Origin: Pseudanabaena sp. BC1403
GTDB taxonomy: Bacteria > Cyanobacteriota > Cyanobacteriia > Pseudanabaenales > Pseudanabaenaceae
Length of the DNA stretch: 64,000 nucleotides
Assembly: GCF_002914585.1 (NCBI RefSeq)
Contig: NZ_PDDM01000008.1
Span: 124,001 to 188,000, forward strand
Reading direction: 5' to 3'
Shown piece after piece: positions 17,664 to 27,580 of this stretch. The stretch's first letter is position 1; every line of letters begins with the position of its first letter. Made by a program: the position numbers and the translations under genes. The notes beneath the pieces are model-generated. The model was not told the DNA's origin. It searched no databases and saw only the letters and a list, made by a program, of their open reading frames with translations.

Positions 17664-17666
17664 TTC

Positions 17667-17721
17667 AAAACCCCAAAGATAAGTGGCGGCGCTTCTCGCC
17701 GCCACTTATCTTTGGGGTTTT
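17667..17721. terminator. Perfect 25-bp-arm hairpin terminator
   Basis: The left arm AAAACCCCAAAGATAAG... pairs perfectly with the right arm ending in TTTT; the loop is CTTCT. It starts just after the Uma2 stop. The A-tract/T-tract symmetry allows termination on either strand. Confidence 0.8.
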
Positions 17722-17824
17722 GTGTCCTAAAAAAATTTGTATTGCTATACGATCCTAAATAGTTAATTTTTATAGTCCAGCTTATCTCTAGCTATAAGGA
17801 CTAGCTTTACAATGCTATGATCTC

Positions 17825-19313
<1,489 letters not shown>

Positions 19314-19329
19314 ATTAAATATAAAACCC

Positions 19330-19368
19330 AAAAACTGTAGCGCACGCTGCGCGTGCGCTACAGTTTTT
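19330..19368. terminator. Hairpin terminator after thiC
   Basis: Perfect 17-bp arms (AAAAACTGTAGCGCACG and its complement) enclose the loop CTGCG. Flanking AAAACCC/GGGTTTT extends the pairing. It begins 16 bp after the thiC stop. Confidence 0.8.
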
Positions 19369-19412
19369 GATTCTGGGTTTTAATTATGACCAGCTACTTA
19401 TGAGTGAATATT

Positions 19413-19772
19413 ATGAGTGAATATACCGATCGCCTGTTAGCAACTAAGAAACGCTATCCTTTTGCTCGATGGATTGCAAATACCATTGAGGATTATAACG
19501 AACTATCCTGTCAACCTTACATTGTGGCTTTTGACACCCTACTCGATCATCTTGTGGCTTTGGGCGAGCAAGCTTCTACTGAAGCAAAACTAGAGGCATT
19601 TCAGGAAACCGTGGAAACCCTCAATGATCTTAATGATAATGATGGATTGATCGAAACGGGAGAGCGGGAAGACCTATGCGAGATTTGCAATATTATCGCC
19701 ATCGCCGCAGGAATCGATCCAACGAAATATGGTGGTGGCGAGGGGCCAGCGAGTGAATGGCGTGACTGGTAA
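19413..19772 (+). CDS. Hypothetical protein
   Basis: I do not recognise the family. The product of about 119 residues is acidic and mainly helical, begins MSEYTDRLLATKKRYPFARW, and contains ETGEREDLCEICNIIAIAAG and a Gly-rich end (YGGGEGPASEWRDW). There is no signal peptide or membrane segment. The ATG at 19413 is preferred over the GTG at 19404; the start region contains a short duplication (TTATGAGTGAATA twice). It may be a conserved cyanobacterial protein, but that is not shown by the sequence. Confidence 0.65.
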   Translation: MSEYTDRLLATKKRYPFARWIANTIEDYNELSCQPYIVAFDTLLDHLVALGEQASTEAKLEAFQETVETLNDLNDNDGLIETGEREDLCEICNIIAIAAGIDPTKYGGGEGPASEWRDW

Positions 19773-19883
19773 GATCTTGCGATTGCCATAACTTCCTGTT
19801 TGTGGCGCATACTTGTGAAACAAAAGCAACTTGCTGCTAGTCTAGTTAGACATGTTTGCTAGATATCTTGTTGGTGTCTCAAT

Positions 19884-21347
19884 ATGAATAAGTTTCCCTG
19901 TCCTAGTCTTATTAATGTAGCTTTTCTCTTGTCCCTCACTGTGCCCTCTGCTGCTTGGGCGCAGGCTGCTCAACAAAAGATTGTTTATGTATCCCCACAA
20001 GGTAATGATGCACAGACCTATCGTACAATCACGGCTGCGATCGCAGCTAATCCCCAAGAAGGGACGATTTTCCAATTAAGTAATGGCACATATAGCCAAA
20101 CTACTGGCGAAAGTTTTCCAATTCGTCTTCCTAAAGGTGCGATCTTACGCGGTAATCCTAGCGCTAATGGAAATGGGGTAGTGATTAGCGGTGGTGGTCG
20201 CTTTGTCAGTCCCACTTTTGCGAGCCAAAATATTGCGATCGCAGCAGCAACTAACTCTCGCATTGAAGGGATCACAGTCACTAATAGTAACCCACGCGGC
20301 TATGGACTATGGTTAGAATCCAGCCGTAATGTCATTATTGCTAACAATAGTTTTGTGAGTAGTACCCACGATGGCATCTTCCTCACAGGCAGTGCTAATG
20401 CTTACATTGGCAATAATCTATTCACGAATAATAAAGGCAGTGGTATTTCGGCGCTTGGCACAAGCACAGGGGAAATTCGCGATAATAAGTTTGAGAATAC
20501 AGGCTTTGGATTGTCGATTGGACAACAATCTCAGGTTGTTTTAGCGAATAATAATATCTCTCGGAATGTGGATGGAATTATTATTTCTAATACAGCACAA
20601 CCAACGTTGAGAGGAAATGCGATCGCTGATAACCAGCGCAATGGTTTAGTCGTTCTTAGTAGTTCCAATGGTTCTCCCCGCCCTGACCTTGGCACAACGA
20701 TTTCACTGGGAAATAATACTTTCCGAAACAATCGTGAATTCGATATTAATAATGCTACGACTATTCCTTTAGTAGCTGTAGGCAATCAAATCAATCAATC
20801 ACGGGTGAAGGGGTTACTGGATCTGAGAGCATCGAGTTCTCCAATTACCAATGCGATCGCTACTTCTGTCACTCCTGCACCACTGCCATCGATTCCAGCA
20901 GTTCCAAGCAATACTGCGCCTTCTACTCCAATTCAATCTAATCCCAATCCTAACCCGACTACAGTATTTGTACCAGCCAAGCCTCCTAGCTCTGGTCAAG
21001 TATTACCGAGTCCTGTAGTTTCCACTAATCCTAATGCTGCACCAACAACGATTATCATTGAGCGTGACTATAGCGCTCCTGCGACTCCTCCTAGAGTTGC
21101 GGCTTTACCACCAGCTACCCTTGATCCCACCACAGGCAAGCCTTTTCAATATCGAGTAGTTGTACCAGTCACTTCCACTGCCGTAACTCAGCGGGTAAAA
21201 ACGGTTGTTCCCGATGCATTTCGGTTATCGCGTAGTGGTAGAACTGTGATGCAAGTGGGAGCCTACAGTGAGAATACTACTGCCAATCAACTAGTGCAGA
21301 AACTCGCCCAATCTGGTTTAAAAGCGGAAATCATTCCCTTTCGGTAG
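19884..21347 (+). CDS. Secreted parallel beta-helix (DUF1565-like) protein with C-terminal SPOR-like domain
   Basis: The 487-residue product has a signal peptide cut near AWA-QA (residue 26). It then has a DUF1565/NosD-type region (IVYVSPQGNDAQTYRTITAAI, then repeated N-rich rungs such as VIIANNSFVSSTHDGIFL and GNAIADNQRNGLVVL) to about residue 300. A Pro/Thr/Ser-rich linker spans about 320-420, and the last 50 residues resemble a SPOR fold (MQVGAYSENTTANQLVQKLAQ). SPOR domains bind denuded peptidoglycan, so an envelope location is likely. The short C-terminal domain is less certain than the beta-helix. Confidence 0.85.
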   Translation: MNKFPCPSLINVAFLLSLTVPSAAWAQAAQQKIVYVSPQGNDAQTYRTITAAIAANPQEGTIFQLSNGTYSQTTGESFPIRLPKGAILRGNPSANGNGVVISGGGRFVSPTFASQNIAIAAATNSRIEGITVTNSNPRGYGLWLESSRNVIIANNSFVSSTHDGIFLTGSANAYIGNNLFTNNKGSGISALGTSTGEIRDNKFENTGFGLSIGQQSQVVLANNNISRNVDGIIISNTAQPTLRGNAIADNQRNGLVVLSSSNGSPRPDLGTTISLGNNTFRNNREFDINNATTIPLVAVGNQINQSRVKGLLDLRASSSPITNAIATSVTPAPLPSIPAVPSNTAPSTPIQSNPNPNPTTVFVPAKPPSSGQVLPSPVVSTNPNAAPTTIIIERDYSAPATPPRVAALPPATLDPTTGKPFQYRVVVPVTSTAVTQRVKTVVPDAFRLSRSGRTVMQVGAYSENTTANQLVQKLAQSGLKAEIIPFR

Positions 21348-21381
21348 AAAAACAAGGGATTTAATTAAGTCCCTTGTTTTT
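21348..21381. terminator. Hairpin terminator
   Basis: Arms AAAAACAAGGGA and TCCCTTGTTTTT enclose a 10-base AT loop, directly after the stop of the beta-helix gene. Confidence 0.75.
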
Positions 21382-21458
21382 CGTTTATTCAGTGCGATCG
21401 CTTAAGTTTGCAGCTTATTATTAGCGATCGCTTATCGCTGAGATGATAAAATTCCGCC

Positions 21459-22313
21459 ATGATCGATAACATCTGTAAGTTTTTAGCAGAAAGTTTCTCC
21501 GCAGACTTCGCCAGTTGGCTACTTGGCGAAGCAATTACCCTAACTAAACTCGAACCTTCTGAACTCTCAGTCGAGCCAATTCGCGCCGACTCCGTGATAT
21601 TTCTCGAATCAACCAAAATCATCCTTCATATTGAATTTCAGACCGAGCCAAATAAAAACATCCCCTTCCGCATGGCAGATTATCGGCTGCGGCTATATCG
21701 CAAATTTCCCGACAAACAAATCCATCAAGTCGTCATCTATCTCACCCCCAGCCAATCACCCTTAGTCCATGAAAACAAATTTAATATTGGCACGCTCAAC
21801 CATGAATTTAACGTCATTAGACTATGGGAGCAACCAACAGAAGTATTTCAGCAATACCAAGGACTCTTCCCCTTTGCCACACTATCTCAAACTAATGATC
21901 CCGCAGAAATCTTAAGACAAGTTGCCAATCAAATTGAAAATATTGAAGATAAACAGATACAAAGTAACGTAGCTGCATCGACCGCTATAATATCAGGTAT
22001 AGCCCTGAATAAAGAAATCATCCAAAGATTACTAAGGAGTGAAATCATGAAAGAATCAGTGATTTATCAAGAAATACTACTAGAAGGCAAAGCTGAAGGC
22101 AAAGCTGAAGGTATGGTCGAAGGTGAGGCTAAGGGTTTAGCGAAAGCATCTAATCAAATTGCCCTAAATATGCTGCGTTCCAACATTGCTATAGACTTAG
22201 TCGCCCAATTTACAGGACTAACCCTAAAACAAGTTCAAAGACTACAAAAGCTTTCCGCGAAACCATCCAAGTTGCCGAAGTCATCAAAAACCAAGCGATT
22301 AGAAAAACCTTGA
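21459..22313 (+). CDS. Rpn-family recombination-promoting nuclease/putative transposase
   Basis: A 284-residue member of the Rpn/DUF4351-like PD-(D/E)XK family. The nuclease core is visible as RADSVIFLE followed by IILHIEFQTEPN (E-x-Q type catalytic centre) and YRLRLYRKFPDKQIHQVVIYL. Residues 210-235 carry a short EGKAEGKAEG-type repeat, a hallmark of these proteins, whose number varies between relatives. In E. coli, Rpn proteins raise RecA-independent recombination. No inverted-repeat ends were seen, so it is probably not currently mobile. Confidence 0.88.
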   Translation: MIDNICKFLAESFSADFASWLLGEAITLTKLEPSELSVEPIRADSVIFLESTKIILHIEFQTEPNKNIPFRMADYRLRLYRKFPDKQIHQVVIYLTPSQSPLVHENKFNIGTLNHEFNVIRLWEQPTEVFQQYQGLFPFATLSQTNDPAEILRQVANQIENIEDKQIQSNVAASTAIISGIALNKEIIQRLLRSEIMKESVIYQEILLEGKAEGKAEGMVEGEAKGLAKASNQIALNMLRSNIAIDLVAQFTGLTLKQVQRLQKLSAKPSKLPKSSKTKRLEKP

Positions 22314-22339
22314 TTTATAAATTGCTCAATCCCGAAACA

Positions 22340-22384
22340 AGAAATCCCTAAAAGTGTTACTTTGCAATACTTTTAGGGATTTCT
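22340..22384. terminator. Hairpin terminator (possibly bidirectional)
   Basis: Sixteen-base arms AGAAATCCCTAAAAGT and ACTTTTAGGGATTTCT enclose a 13-base loop, 27 bp after the Rpn stop. It lies between convergent genes (Rpn on plus, rnz on minus). Confidence 0.7.
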
Positions 22385-22448
22385 TTAGGAGCCAAGAGTG
22401 CGTGACCAAGCTCATAGGACAATAACGATAAGGTATCTTGAACTGACA

Positions 22449-23381
22449 TCAATTGGCGACAGGTATCTCATAGGTCATGAAGTCGTAAGCAGGAATAGTA
22501 TTCGCAAAAATCATTCTTGCTTCATTAACTAAATCTTCTAATAGAATAGGATTGCCAGGGGAATAGCGAGGACTAAAATGGGTCATAATTAATTGCTTCG
22601 CATTAGCCAATAGAGCCACCTGTGCCGCCATCGTACTAGTGGAATGCAACCGCTGAAATGCCATATCGGAATCTTGATGGGCAAAGGTAGACTCATGGAT
22701 GAGTACATCAGCATTCTGGGCAAGCTCTACTGAGCTATCACAAAAAATTGTATCCGTGCAATAGGCAATCTTTCGTCCAATTTGAGGAGCGCCACAAAAA
22801 TCTTTCCCATTGATTTTACGACCATCGGGAAGCGTAACCGTTTTACCCTGTTTCAATTCACCAAAAATAGGGCCTGGAGGGATATTCATGGAGATCGCTT
22901 TATCGACATCAAACTTACCAGCGCGATCGCGTTCTACCAAACGATAACCATGCGCCGTCACCTTATGTTTGAGCGGAGCTGCCATCATATAAAATTCTGA
23001 ATCCTCACAAACTAGCCCCGCTTTGACCTTATGCACCTTGATCGAATAGGAGAGACGTGTCTCGCTGTAGCGCAAACAAGCATCGAGATAGTCTCCTAAA
23101 CCTGATGGGCCATAAATATCAATGTGGCTAACATTCCCCGCCATGCCACAACTTGCCAACAATCCTGGCAAACCAAAAATATGATCGCCATGCATATGCG
23201 TAACAAAAATTTTCGTGATTTGGCTGATTTTTACATCACTTCGCAGCAACTGGTGCTGGGTTGCCTCGCCACAATCGAGCAACCAAACTTCGGCACGTTG
23301 AGGTAGCCGTACCGCCACACTGGAGACATTGCGCCCGCGTGTAGGCACGCCTGAACTAGTACCGAGAAAGGTGATTTGCAT
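22449..23381 (-). CDS. rnz: Ribonuclease Z
   Basis: RNase Z removes the 3' trailer of tRNA precursors. The 310-residue product has the metallo-beta-lactamase motif THMHGDHIFGLPGLL near residue 62, YCTDTIF (metal Asp) near 210, the HEST motif in LIHESTFAH near 232, and a last metal His in LIMTHFSPRY near 268. Length fits the short bacterial form. It starts 2 bp after the stop of the OmpA-domain gene upstream, so the three minus-strand genes ndhS, ompA-like and rnz probably form one transcript. Confidence 0.96.
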   Translation of the reverse strand: MQITFLGTSSGVPTRGRNVSSVAVRLPQRAEVWLLDCGEATQHQLLRSDVKISQITKIFVTHMHGDHIFGLPGLLASCGMAGNVSHIDIYGPSGLGDYLDACLRYSETRLSYSIKVHKVKAGLVCEDSEFYMMAAPLKHKVTAHGYRLVERDRAGKFDVDKAISMNIPPGPIFGELKQGKTVTLPDGRKINGKDFCGAPQIGRKIAYCTDTIFCDSSVELAQNADVLIHESTFAHQDSDMAFQRLHSTSTMAAQVALLANAKQLIMTHFSPRYSPGNPILLEDLVNEARMIFANTIPAYDFMTYEIPVAN

Positions 23382-23383
23382 AT

Positions 23384-23944
23384 CTAGTCATCAACAAAAA
23401 TCTCGATGCGGCGGTTACCTTTACTATTACTGTCACCAGCACTGCTAGCCAAAGGACGACTAGCACCATAGCCAACTACCATCCAATAATAGGTTTGTTC
23501 GCCACGCAGTCTTGCCAAATATTCCCTAACTGCTGAGGCTCGTAAATAGGATAGAGTTAGCGCGTCCCCAGCATTGCTTACATCCATATGCCCATTAATC
23601 CTTACCCTCTTGCCTGTTGCCAATGGCAATTGGGCTGCAACTTCATCTAGTAAGCGAAAACTTTCTGGACGAATACTGGCTTTATTTGCCTCAAACAAAG
23701 CATCAGCAGAGAGGGTAAATTGCTGCTTCTTGTAATTTAAAAAGTTAAATGAAGGTTGCCATACTAAATCTGGACGAACGAATGAGATCGCTAAACCAAT
23801 ACTCAGTCCAGCGATCGCACTCACGCCCAAAACAGCGCTACGAATCAAAAAGGTGACCGCAGAGCGCCCCGTTTGCCTTAAATTGCCAGACGGCTTACCC
23901 GAAGATTTACCTATTGACTTATCTGGAGTCGGTAAATTTTCCAC
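23384..23944 (-). CDS. OmpA-domain membrane protein
   Basis: A 186-residue protein with one transmembrane helix at about 35-55 (VLGVSAIAGLSIGLAISFV). Its OmpA_C/MotB peptidoglycan-binding domain spans about 75-185, recognisable in FTLSADALFEANKASIRPE, VRINGHMDVS, LSYLRASAVREYL and SKGNRRIEIFV. It likely links the inner membrane or periplasm to peptidoglycan. It lies 2 bp downstream of ndhS and 2 bp upstream of rnz. Confidence 0.88.
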   Translation of the reverse strand: MENLPTPDKSIGKSSGKPSGNLRQTGRSAVTFLIRSAVLGVSAIAGLSIGLAISFVRPDLVWQPSFNFLNYKKQQFTLSADALFEANKASIRPESFRLLDEVAAQLPLATGKRVRINGHMDVSNAGDALTLSYLRASAVREYLARLRGEQTYYWMVVGYGASRPLASSAGDSNSKGNRRIEIFVDD

Positions 23945-23946
23945 AG

Positions 23947-24156
23947 TTATTTCTTCTTTGCCTTAGAACTAACAGTCGTATCGATCAGTTCTAACTCCGT
24001 TGCTCGAAACGATACAATCTTTTCCCAGTTACCGCCACCAAAAATCACGGCAACACGTTCGTCGGTCACCCGTTGTACCTGTCCTTGAAAACCATAATAG
24101 GTGTCACCTTCATTGACTACCCGCACCGCAGAACCCGGAAAAATGATTGGCTGCAT
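23947..24156 (-). CDS. ndhS: NAD(P)H-quinone oxidoreductase subunit S
   Basis: NdhS is a small SH3-like subunit of the cyanobacterial/chloroplast NDH-1 complex that helps bind ferredoxin. The product reads MQPIIFPGSAVRVVNEGDT then YYGFQGQVQRV, VIFGGGNWEKIVSF and ELELI, matching the family. The frame can be extended to a GTG at 24198, but the family begins close to the (M)xxxxFPG motif, so I use the ATG at 24156. The C-terminus is Lys-rich. Its presence supports a cyanobacterial origin. Confidence 0.88.
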   Translation of the reverse strand: MQPIIFPGSAVRVVNEGDTYYGFQGQVQRVTDERVAVIFGGGNWEKIVSFRATELELIDTTVSSKAKKK

Positions 24157-24323
24157 ACTCTTTTCAAAACTCCTTACTATGCGTTTAACTAGGTTCACTC
24201 TAGCAAAATTACTTGAATTTTAAAAAGGTAATCTTCAAAGACATGAAAATTGCCCCTTAATTTATCCCAGCAAATCGGCTAAATCTTTAAAATAACAGTT
24301 TACTCGCTTTAGCGATCGCAGTC

Positions 24324-24521
24324 ATGCTGATTAGTCTAATAGGTCTACCTGTTTCCTTCATATCATCAACGATTTTACTGATTGCTTTACCTATATCGTT
24401 TTTGGGTCTTGCTGCCCTTACCTTAATCCTAGCAACAAGCCATTGCCAAAGAGCAACCCGACAAACAGCAGAATCGCTAACAATAAGTTTTAGTAGTGAA
24501 AGCGACAGGTCAGAATTCTGA
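24324..24521 (+). CDS. Possible small membrane protein
   Basis: A 65-residue ORF with two adjoining hydrophobic stretches (MLISLIGLPVSFISSTILL and LIALPISFLGLAALTLIL) and a hydrophilic tail. I recognise no family. Its last 32 bases overlap the 3' end of the toxin pseudogene on the other strand, and the ATG has only a weak upstream signal. It may be a chance ORF. Confidence 0.25.
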   Translation: MLISLIGLPVSFISSTILLIALPISFLGLAALTLILATSHCQRATRQTAESLTISFSSESDRSEF

Positions 24522-24747
24522 TTTGATCGTCTAGAACTTCATAAGCTAGATGATGTTCTTGATCAATACAGCGTGACCAAAAGCTAGACAGATCGTGTTT
24601 TAGAGCTTCAGGCTATCCTATACATTCAAATGGATTACGTTGGACTTCACGAATCAGTTTGATGGTTATCAAAGCTTTTTTACAATCATTTTCAATCCAC
24701 TAAGCTAAATCCTCAAAAGCATCTGCATCAAATTCCAAGTTTTTCAC
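24490..24747 (-). pseudogene. YoeB/Txe-type toxin with two in-frame stops
   Basis: On the minus strand the frame from GTG at 24747 to TAA at 24490 would encode 85 residues of the Txe/YoeB RNase family: LEFDADAFEDLA*WIE, IKLIREVQRNPFE, LKHDLSSFWSRCIDQEHHL and the typical C-terminal end CRFHY. TAG codons interrupt it at codon 16 (24700-24702) and codon 45 (24613-24615). Apart from these stops the sequence is well kept, so inactivation looks recent. It overlaps the antitoxin's 3' end by 20 bp, the normal arrangement for yefM-yoeB. Confidence 0.88.
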
Positions 24748-24934
24748 AGGCTGATTCCAAAGAGATTCCATCTTGTCGTTTTCTGGCTGCAAGCAGTCTT
24801 TCTTTCATGGATGGACTATTGAGTAAATAGGCAGTTTCTCTTTCTGCCATTAGTTCTTGCCAAAAAGCAACGGGGACAACTACAGAAACTGTTTGCCCTT
24901 CTGAATCGCAAACGTATTGTAATGCGTTAGTCAT
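24728..24934 (-). CDS. Phd/YefM-like antitoxin of a YoeB-type pair
   Basis: A protein of about 68 residues beginning MTNALQYVCDSEGQTVSVVV, with a hydrophobic strand, helix (PVAFWQELMAERETAYLLNS) and a C-terminal stretch (MKERLLAARKRQ then LESACEKLGI) in the layout of Phd/YefM antitoxins. It appears intact while its toxin gene, overlapping downstream, carries two stop codons. The ATG at 24934 is preferred to the TTG three codons earlier. It may persist as an orphan DNA-binding antitoxin able to counter related toxins; this is inference. Confidence 0.75.
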   Translation of the reverse strand: MTNALQYVCDSEGQTVSVVVPVAFWQELMAERETAYLLNSPSMKERLLAARKRQDGISLESACEKLGI

Positions 24935-24977
24935 AACAGCCAATATTAAGTTACTGGATTAATCATAATTTATAACT

Positions 24978-25155
24978 GATCGCCCCTCATCACCCATAAA
25001 ACCCGATCACCTATTTCTCCAATCATCCAGCGATCACACCCTCACCACTCAACACCCGATCGCATATTCCCCCAAATCAAACAGCGATCGCCCCTCACCA
25101 CCCACAAACCCCGATCGCCAATTTCTCCACATCAAACAGCGATCGCATATCTCTT
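24978..25155. repeat. HIP1-bearing tandem repeat, locus 1 (3 units plus partial)
   Basis: Units begin at 24978, 25032, 25086 and 25141 (54-55 bp period). Each follows the pattern GATCGCCCCTCACCACCC, AAACCCGATCGC, an AT-rich TTTCTCC stretch, then CATCAAACAGC leading into the next GATCGC. The family recurs at 26803 and 29477. The remainder of this gap (25156-25395) shows nothing recognisable. Confidence 0.85.
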
Positions 25156-25395
25156 TATCATTCACATAGATATCGTTGACGTTTTCGGCAATTGAGATTA
25201 AATGCGATTCTGAGGATTAGGACTTAAGACAAATTTTTGACTGTGATTGCTGAGAATAATACTAATGGTGGTGGTAATCATGTCTAATTTCTGTTAAAAG
25301 TAACGTACAGTTTTCACAAGTAAATTTGCCATATGCAACGCCGAAAATTGCTTGAAAAACGAGTACGATAACTATTATTTAGACAACAACATCTC

Positions 25396-26787
25396 ATGAA
25401 ACTGATATTAGCTATCGTTTTATGGCTGAGCAATAAAATTATTGTCATTCTTTCTCTTTTTGCGGTATTGACAATCTTATTTACTGCAAATGATACTCTC
25501 AGACCATTAGGTCAGAATCTTTGGGAGCAATTTTCAGGGAAGGATGGGCAGGAAGTTGTTGATAAACTAAATGATGATATCAACAAACTAAATGATGATA
25601 TTAAGGAGATTGAACGCACTACAACACCACAACTGAAAATAGATCTTGATCGTGAAAAGAACAATATCAAACTCCGCATTAAAGAAGAATGTGAGACGGA
25701 GGTTCCATGGTATGAATTTTATCGTTTGGATAAGCATTGGCTAAAAGAGCAACAGGAGCCAGCTTGTAAAGCCCTGAAAGACAGTCAGGTATTTTCTGAG
25801 CGCCTAGACAGAGAATATCTTGAACGCGAGAAAAAACTAAAGGATCTCATGAGGCAACTGGAGCCAAAACGTCTACAACTTAAAAATGCGGAACAAAAAC
25901 TGGGTGGAGTATGGAAATTATTGGAAATAAATTTTCAAGAGAATTGGATACATATTTCTTACATCATTTTTCTGGTCTTATTTGCTTCTCCTTTATGGAA
26001 GATCTGGTGCTTTTATGGAATTGCTCCTTTCGCAGAAAAGTCGCCACCTATCCAATTAACTGATCCAATGACCAATGGAAATATGGTCTATAAAGAAGCA
26101 AAAAAGACAGTTAGTATTACAGTTGATCGACCTAATCCTTTATGTATGCGGATGGATTATATGAATCAATATGATCGTAATTTGGTTAAGCGAACACGAT
26201 TGTTTTGGAAATGGTCTGCACCATTCATCAGTTATGCATCGGGATTGTTTGAGCTAACAGAATTTACTACTAAAAATATAGTTGAAGATGGAACTGTTGT
26301 TTTATCTCCTAAAACCGTAAGCAATTATATTACTGAAATAGAATTACAACAACATCATGGACTTGTTATTCATCCTTATTGTATTGTTGGAATCTCTGGG
26401 GATATTCAAGTAAAGACTCAATGGGTATGGAGCTTTCATAGTTGGCTAACAGGTCAACATCGGTACATTATTTTTTATGGGACAGGAAAGCTTTATTTAG
26501 AAGGAAGTGGAGGGATATATGTCATGGAAGCATCTCCAGCAAAGACGAGTGTTGAAAGTCATTTATTGATAGGTTTTGATAGCCGATTAGGATATTCAAC
26601 GATCCGTACAGAGACATTTTGGCCGTATTTTCGTAACAAAGTTTCGTTAATTGATAATCAATTTTCTGGAAAAGGAGTATTTTTACGACAAGCAGTTGCT
26701 CCTGTAAAAGCACTTACTCCAATAGAAAAGAATTTTCAGTTTATTAGTAATCTTACTAGCATCGTCGGAAAATTTTTTGGTTTCTAG
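25396..26787 (+). CDS. Large membrane-anchored coiled-coil protein of unknown function
   Basis: I do not recognise a named family. The 463-residue product has a hydrophobic N-terminal helix (about 8-30) and a charged coiled-coil region with a short internal repeat (KLNDDINKLNDDIKEIE, about 56-170). A second transmembrane helix (ISYIIFLVLFASPLWKIW) lies near 195, and a beta-rich C-terminal domain spans about 225-430. The latter, with FYGTGKLYLEGSGGIYVMEA, is reminiscent of the AIM24/TIGR00266 double-sheet fold, but this is a weak structural guess. It has no HIP1 octamer and is flanked on both sides by the HIP1-bearing repeat, so it may be an insertion. Confidence 0.75.
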   Translation: MKLILAIVLWLSNKIIVILSLFAVLTILFTANDTLRPLGQNLWEQFSGKDGQEVVDKLNDDINKLNDDIKEIERTTTPQLKIDLDREKNNIKLRIKEECETEVPWYEFYRLDKHWLKEQQEPACKALKDSQVFSERLDREYLEREKKLKDLMRQLEPKRLQLKNAEQKLGGVWKLLEINFQENWIHISYIIFLVLFASPLWKIWCFYGIAPFAEKSPPIQLTDPMTNGNMVYKEAKKTVSITVDRPNPLCMRMDYMNQYDRNLVKRTRLFWKWSAPFISYASGLFELTEFTTKNIVEDGTVVLSPKTVSNYITEIELQQHHGLVIHPYCIVGISGDIQVKTQWVWSFHSWLTGQHRYIIFYGTGKLYLEGSGGIYVMEASPAKTSVESHLLIGFDSRLGYSTIRTETFWPYFRNKVSLIDNQFSGKGVFLRQAVAPVKALTPIEKNFQFISNLTSIVGKFFGF

Positions 26788-26802
26788 AATTAGGCTGTAA
26801 GC

Positions 26803-26856
26803 GATCAAACCCTCACCACCCAAACCCCGATCGTCTAAATCTCAACATCAAACGGC
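26803..26856. repeat. HIP1-bearing repeat, locus 2 (single unit)
   Basis: One 54-bp unit (GATCAAACCCTCACCACCC, AACCCCGATCG, CATCAAACGGC) lies directly after the membrane-protein gene. It is clearly related to the arrays at 24978 and 29477 but diverged at both GATCGC sites. Confidence 0.75.
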
Positions 26857-26911
26857 GATCATCAAACACTATTTCTGATTATAATGAATATAAAAATTGT
26901 GGGCAAAATGT

Positions 26912-27505
26912 ATGATTTCTGCTACTTTATCGCCTAGCCTATCACCTACAGAATATCTAGAGTGGGAAGTAACACAAGAAGGTAGATATGAGTATGAGTA
27001 TGGAGAGGTTATCGAGGTGACAGGTGGAAAGCTTGAAAATAATGAAATTGCTCTTAATTTAATTGTATTGCTCCGAAGTCATTTACGTGGTAAAGGTTGT
27101 CGTATCCTTGGTGGTGATGCGAAACTCATGACCATTCCGAGCAATGTTTATTACTTTCCTGATGTGGTTGTTAGTTGTGATTCTCGCGATCGCTATGCTA
27201 GGGAGTTCCTACAATATCCTTGTTTAATTGCGGAAGTCTTGTCCCCTGCTACAGAAAATCGTGATCGCGGGATTAAGTTACGCAACTATCTCAAGATCGA
27301 CTCATTGCAAGAATATATGCTCATCAATTCAGATTTTCCGAGTATTGAGTTCTATCGTCGTAGAACTTGTACAGAGGTTTGGGAATATCTAACAATTAAT
27401 AGTTCTGATTTAACCGTTAACGATCCCGAAGTTCAACTAACTAGCATAGATCTTAATCTTCCGCTATCACTCATTTATGAAAATGTTGATTTTAAGCAAT
27501 CCTAA
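26912..27505 (+). CDS. Uma2-family (DUF820) endonuclease-fold protein
   Basis: A protein of about 197 residues showing SPTEYLEWEVTQEGRYEYEY, GEVIEVTGGKLENNEIALNL, VYYFPDVVVSCDSRD and CLIAEVLSPATENRDRGIKL, the conserved Uma2 blocks with the putative active-site D and E residues. The ATG at 26912 is chosen over the TTG at 26897. It lies between the HIP1 repeat unit and the PAP2 gene. Cellular role is unknown, as for most of the family. Confidence 0.9.
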   Translation: MISATLSPSLSPTEYLEWEVTQEGRYEYEYGEVIEVTGGKLENNEIALNLIVLLRSHLRGKGCRILGGDAKLMTIPSNVYYFPDVVVSCDSRDRYAREFLQYPCLIAEVLSPATENRDRGIKLRNYLKIDSLQEYMLINSDFPSIEFYRRRTCTEVWEYLTINSSDLTVNDPEVQLTSIDLNLPLSLIYENVDFKQS

Positions 27506-27580
27506 GCGCCTATTTCCTAAATAATGAATAGCCTATAATACTTGTTAAATCACATTAATTTTTATATTTGGAGATTGCCG

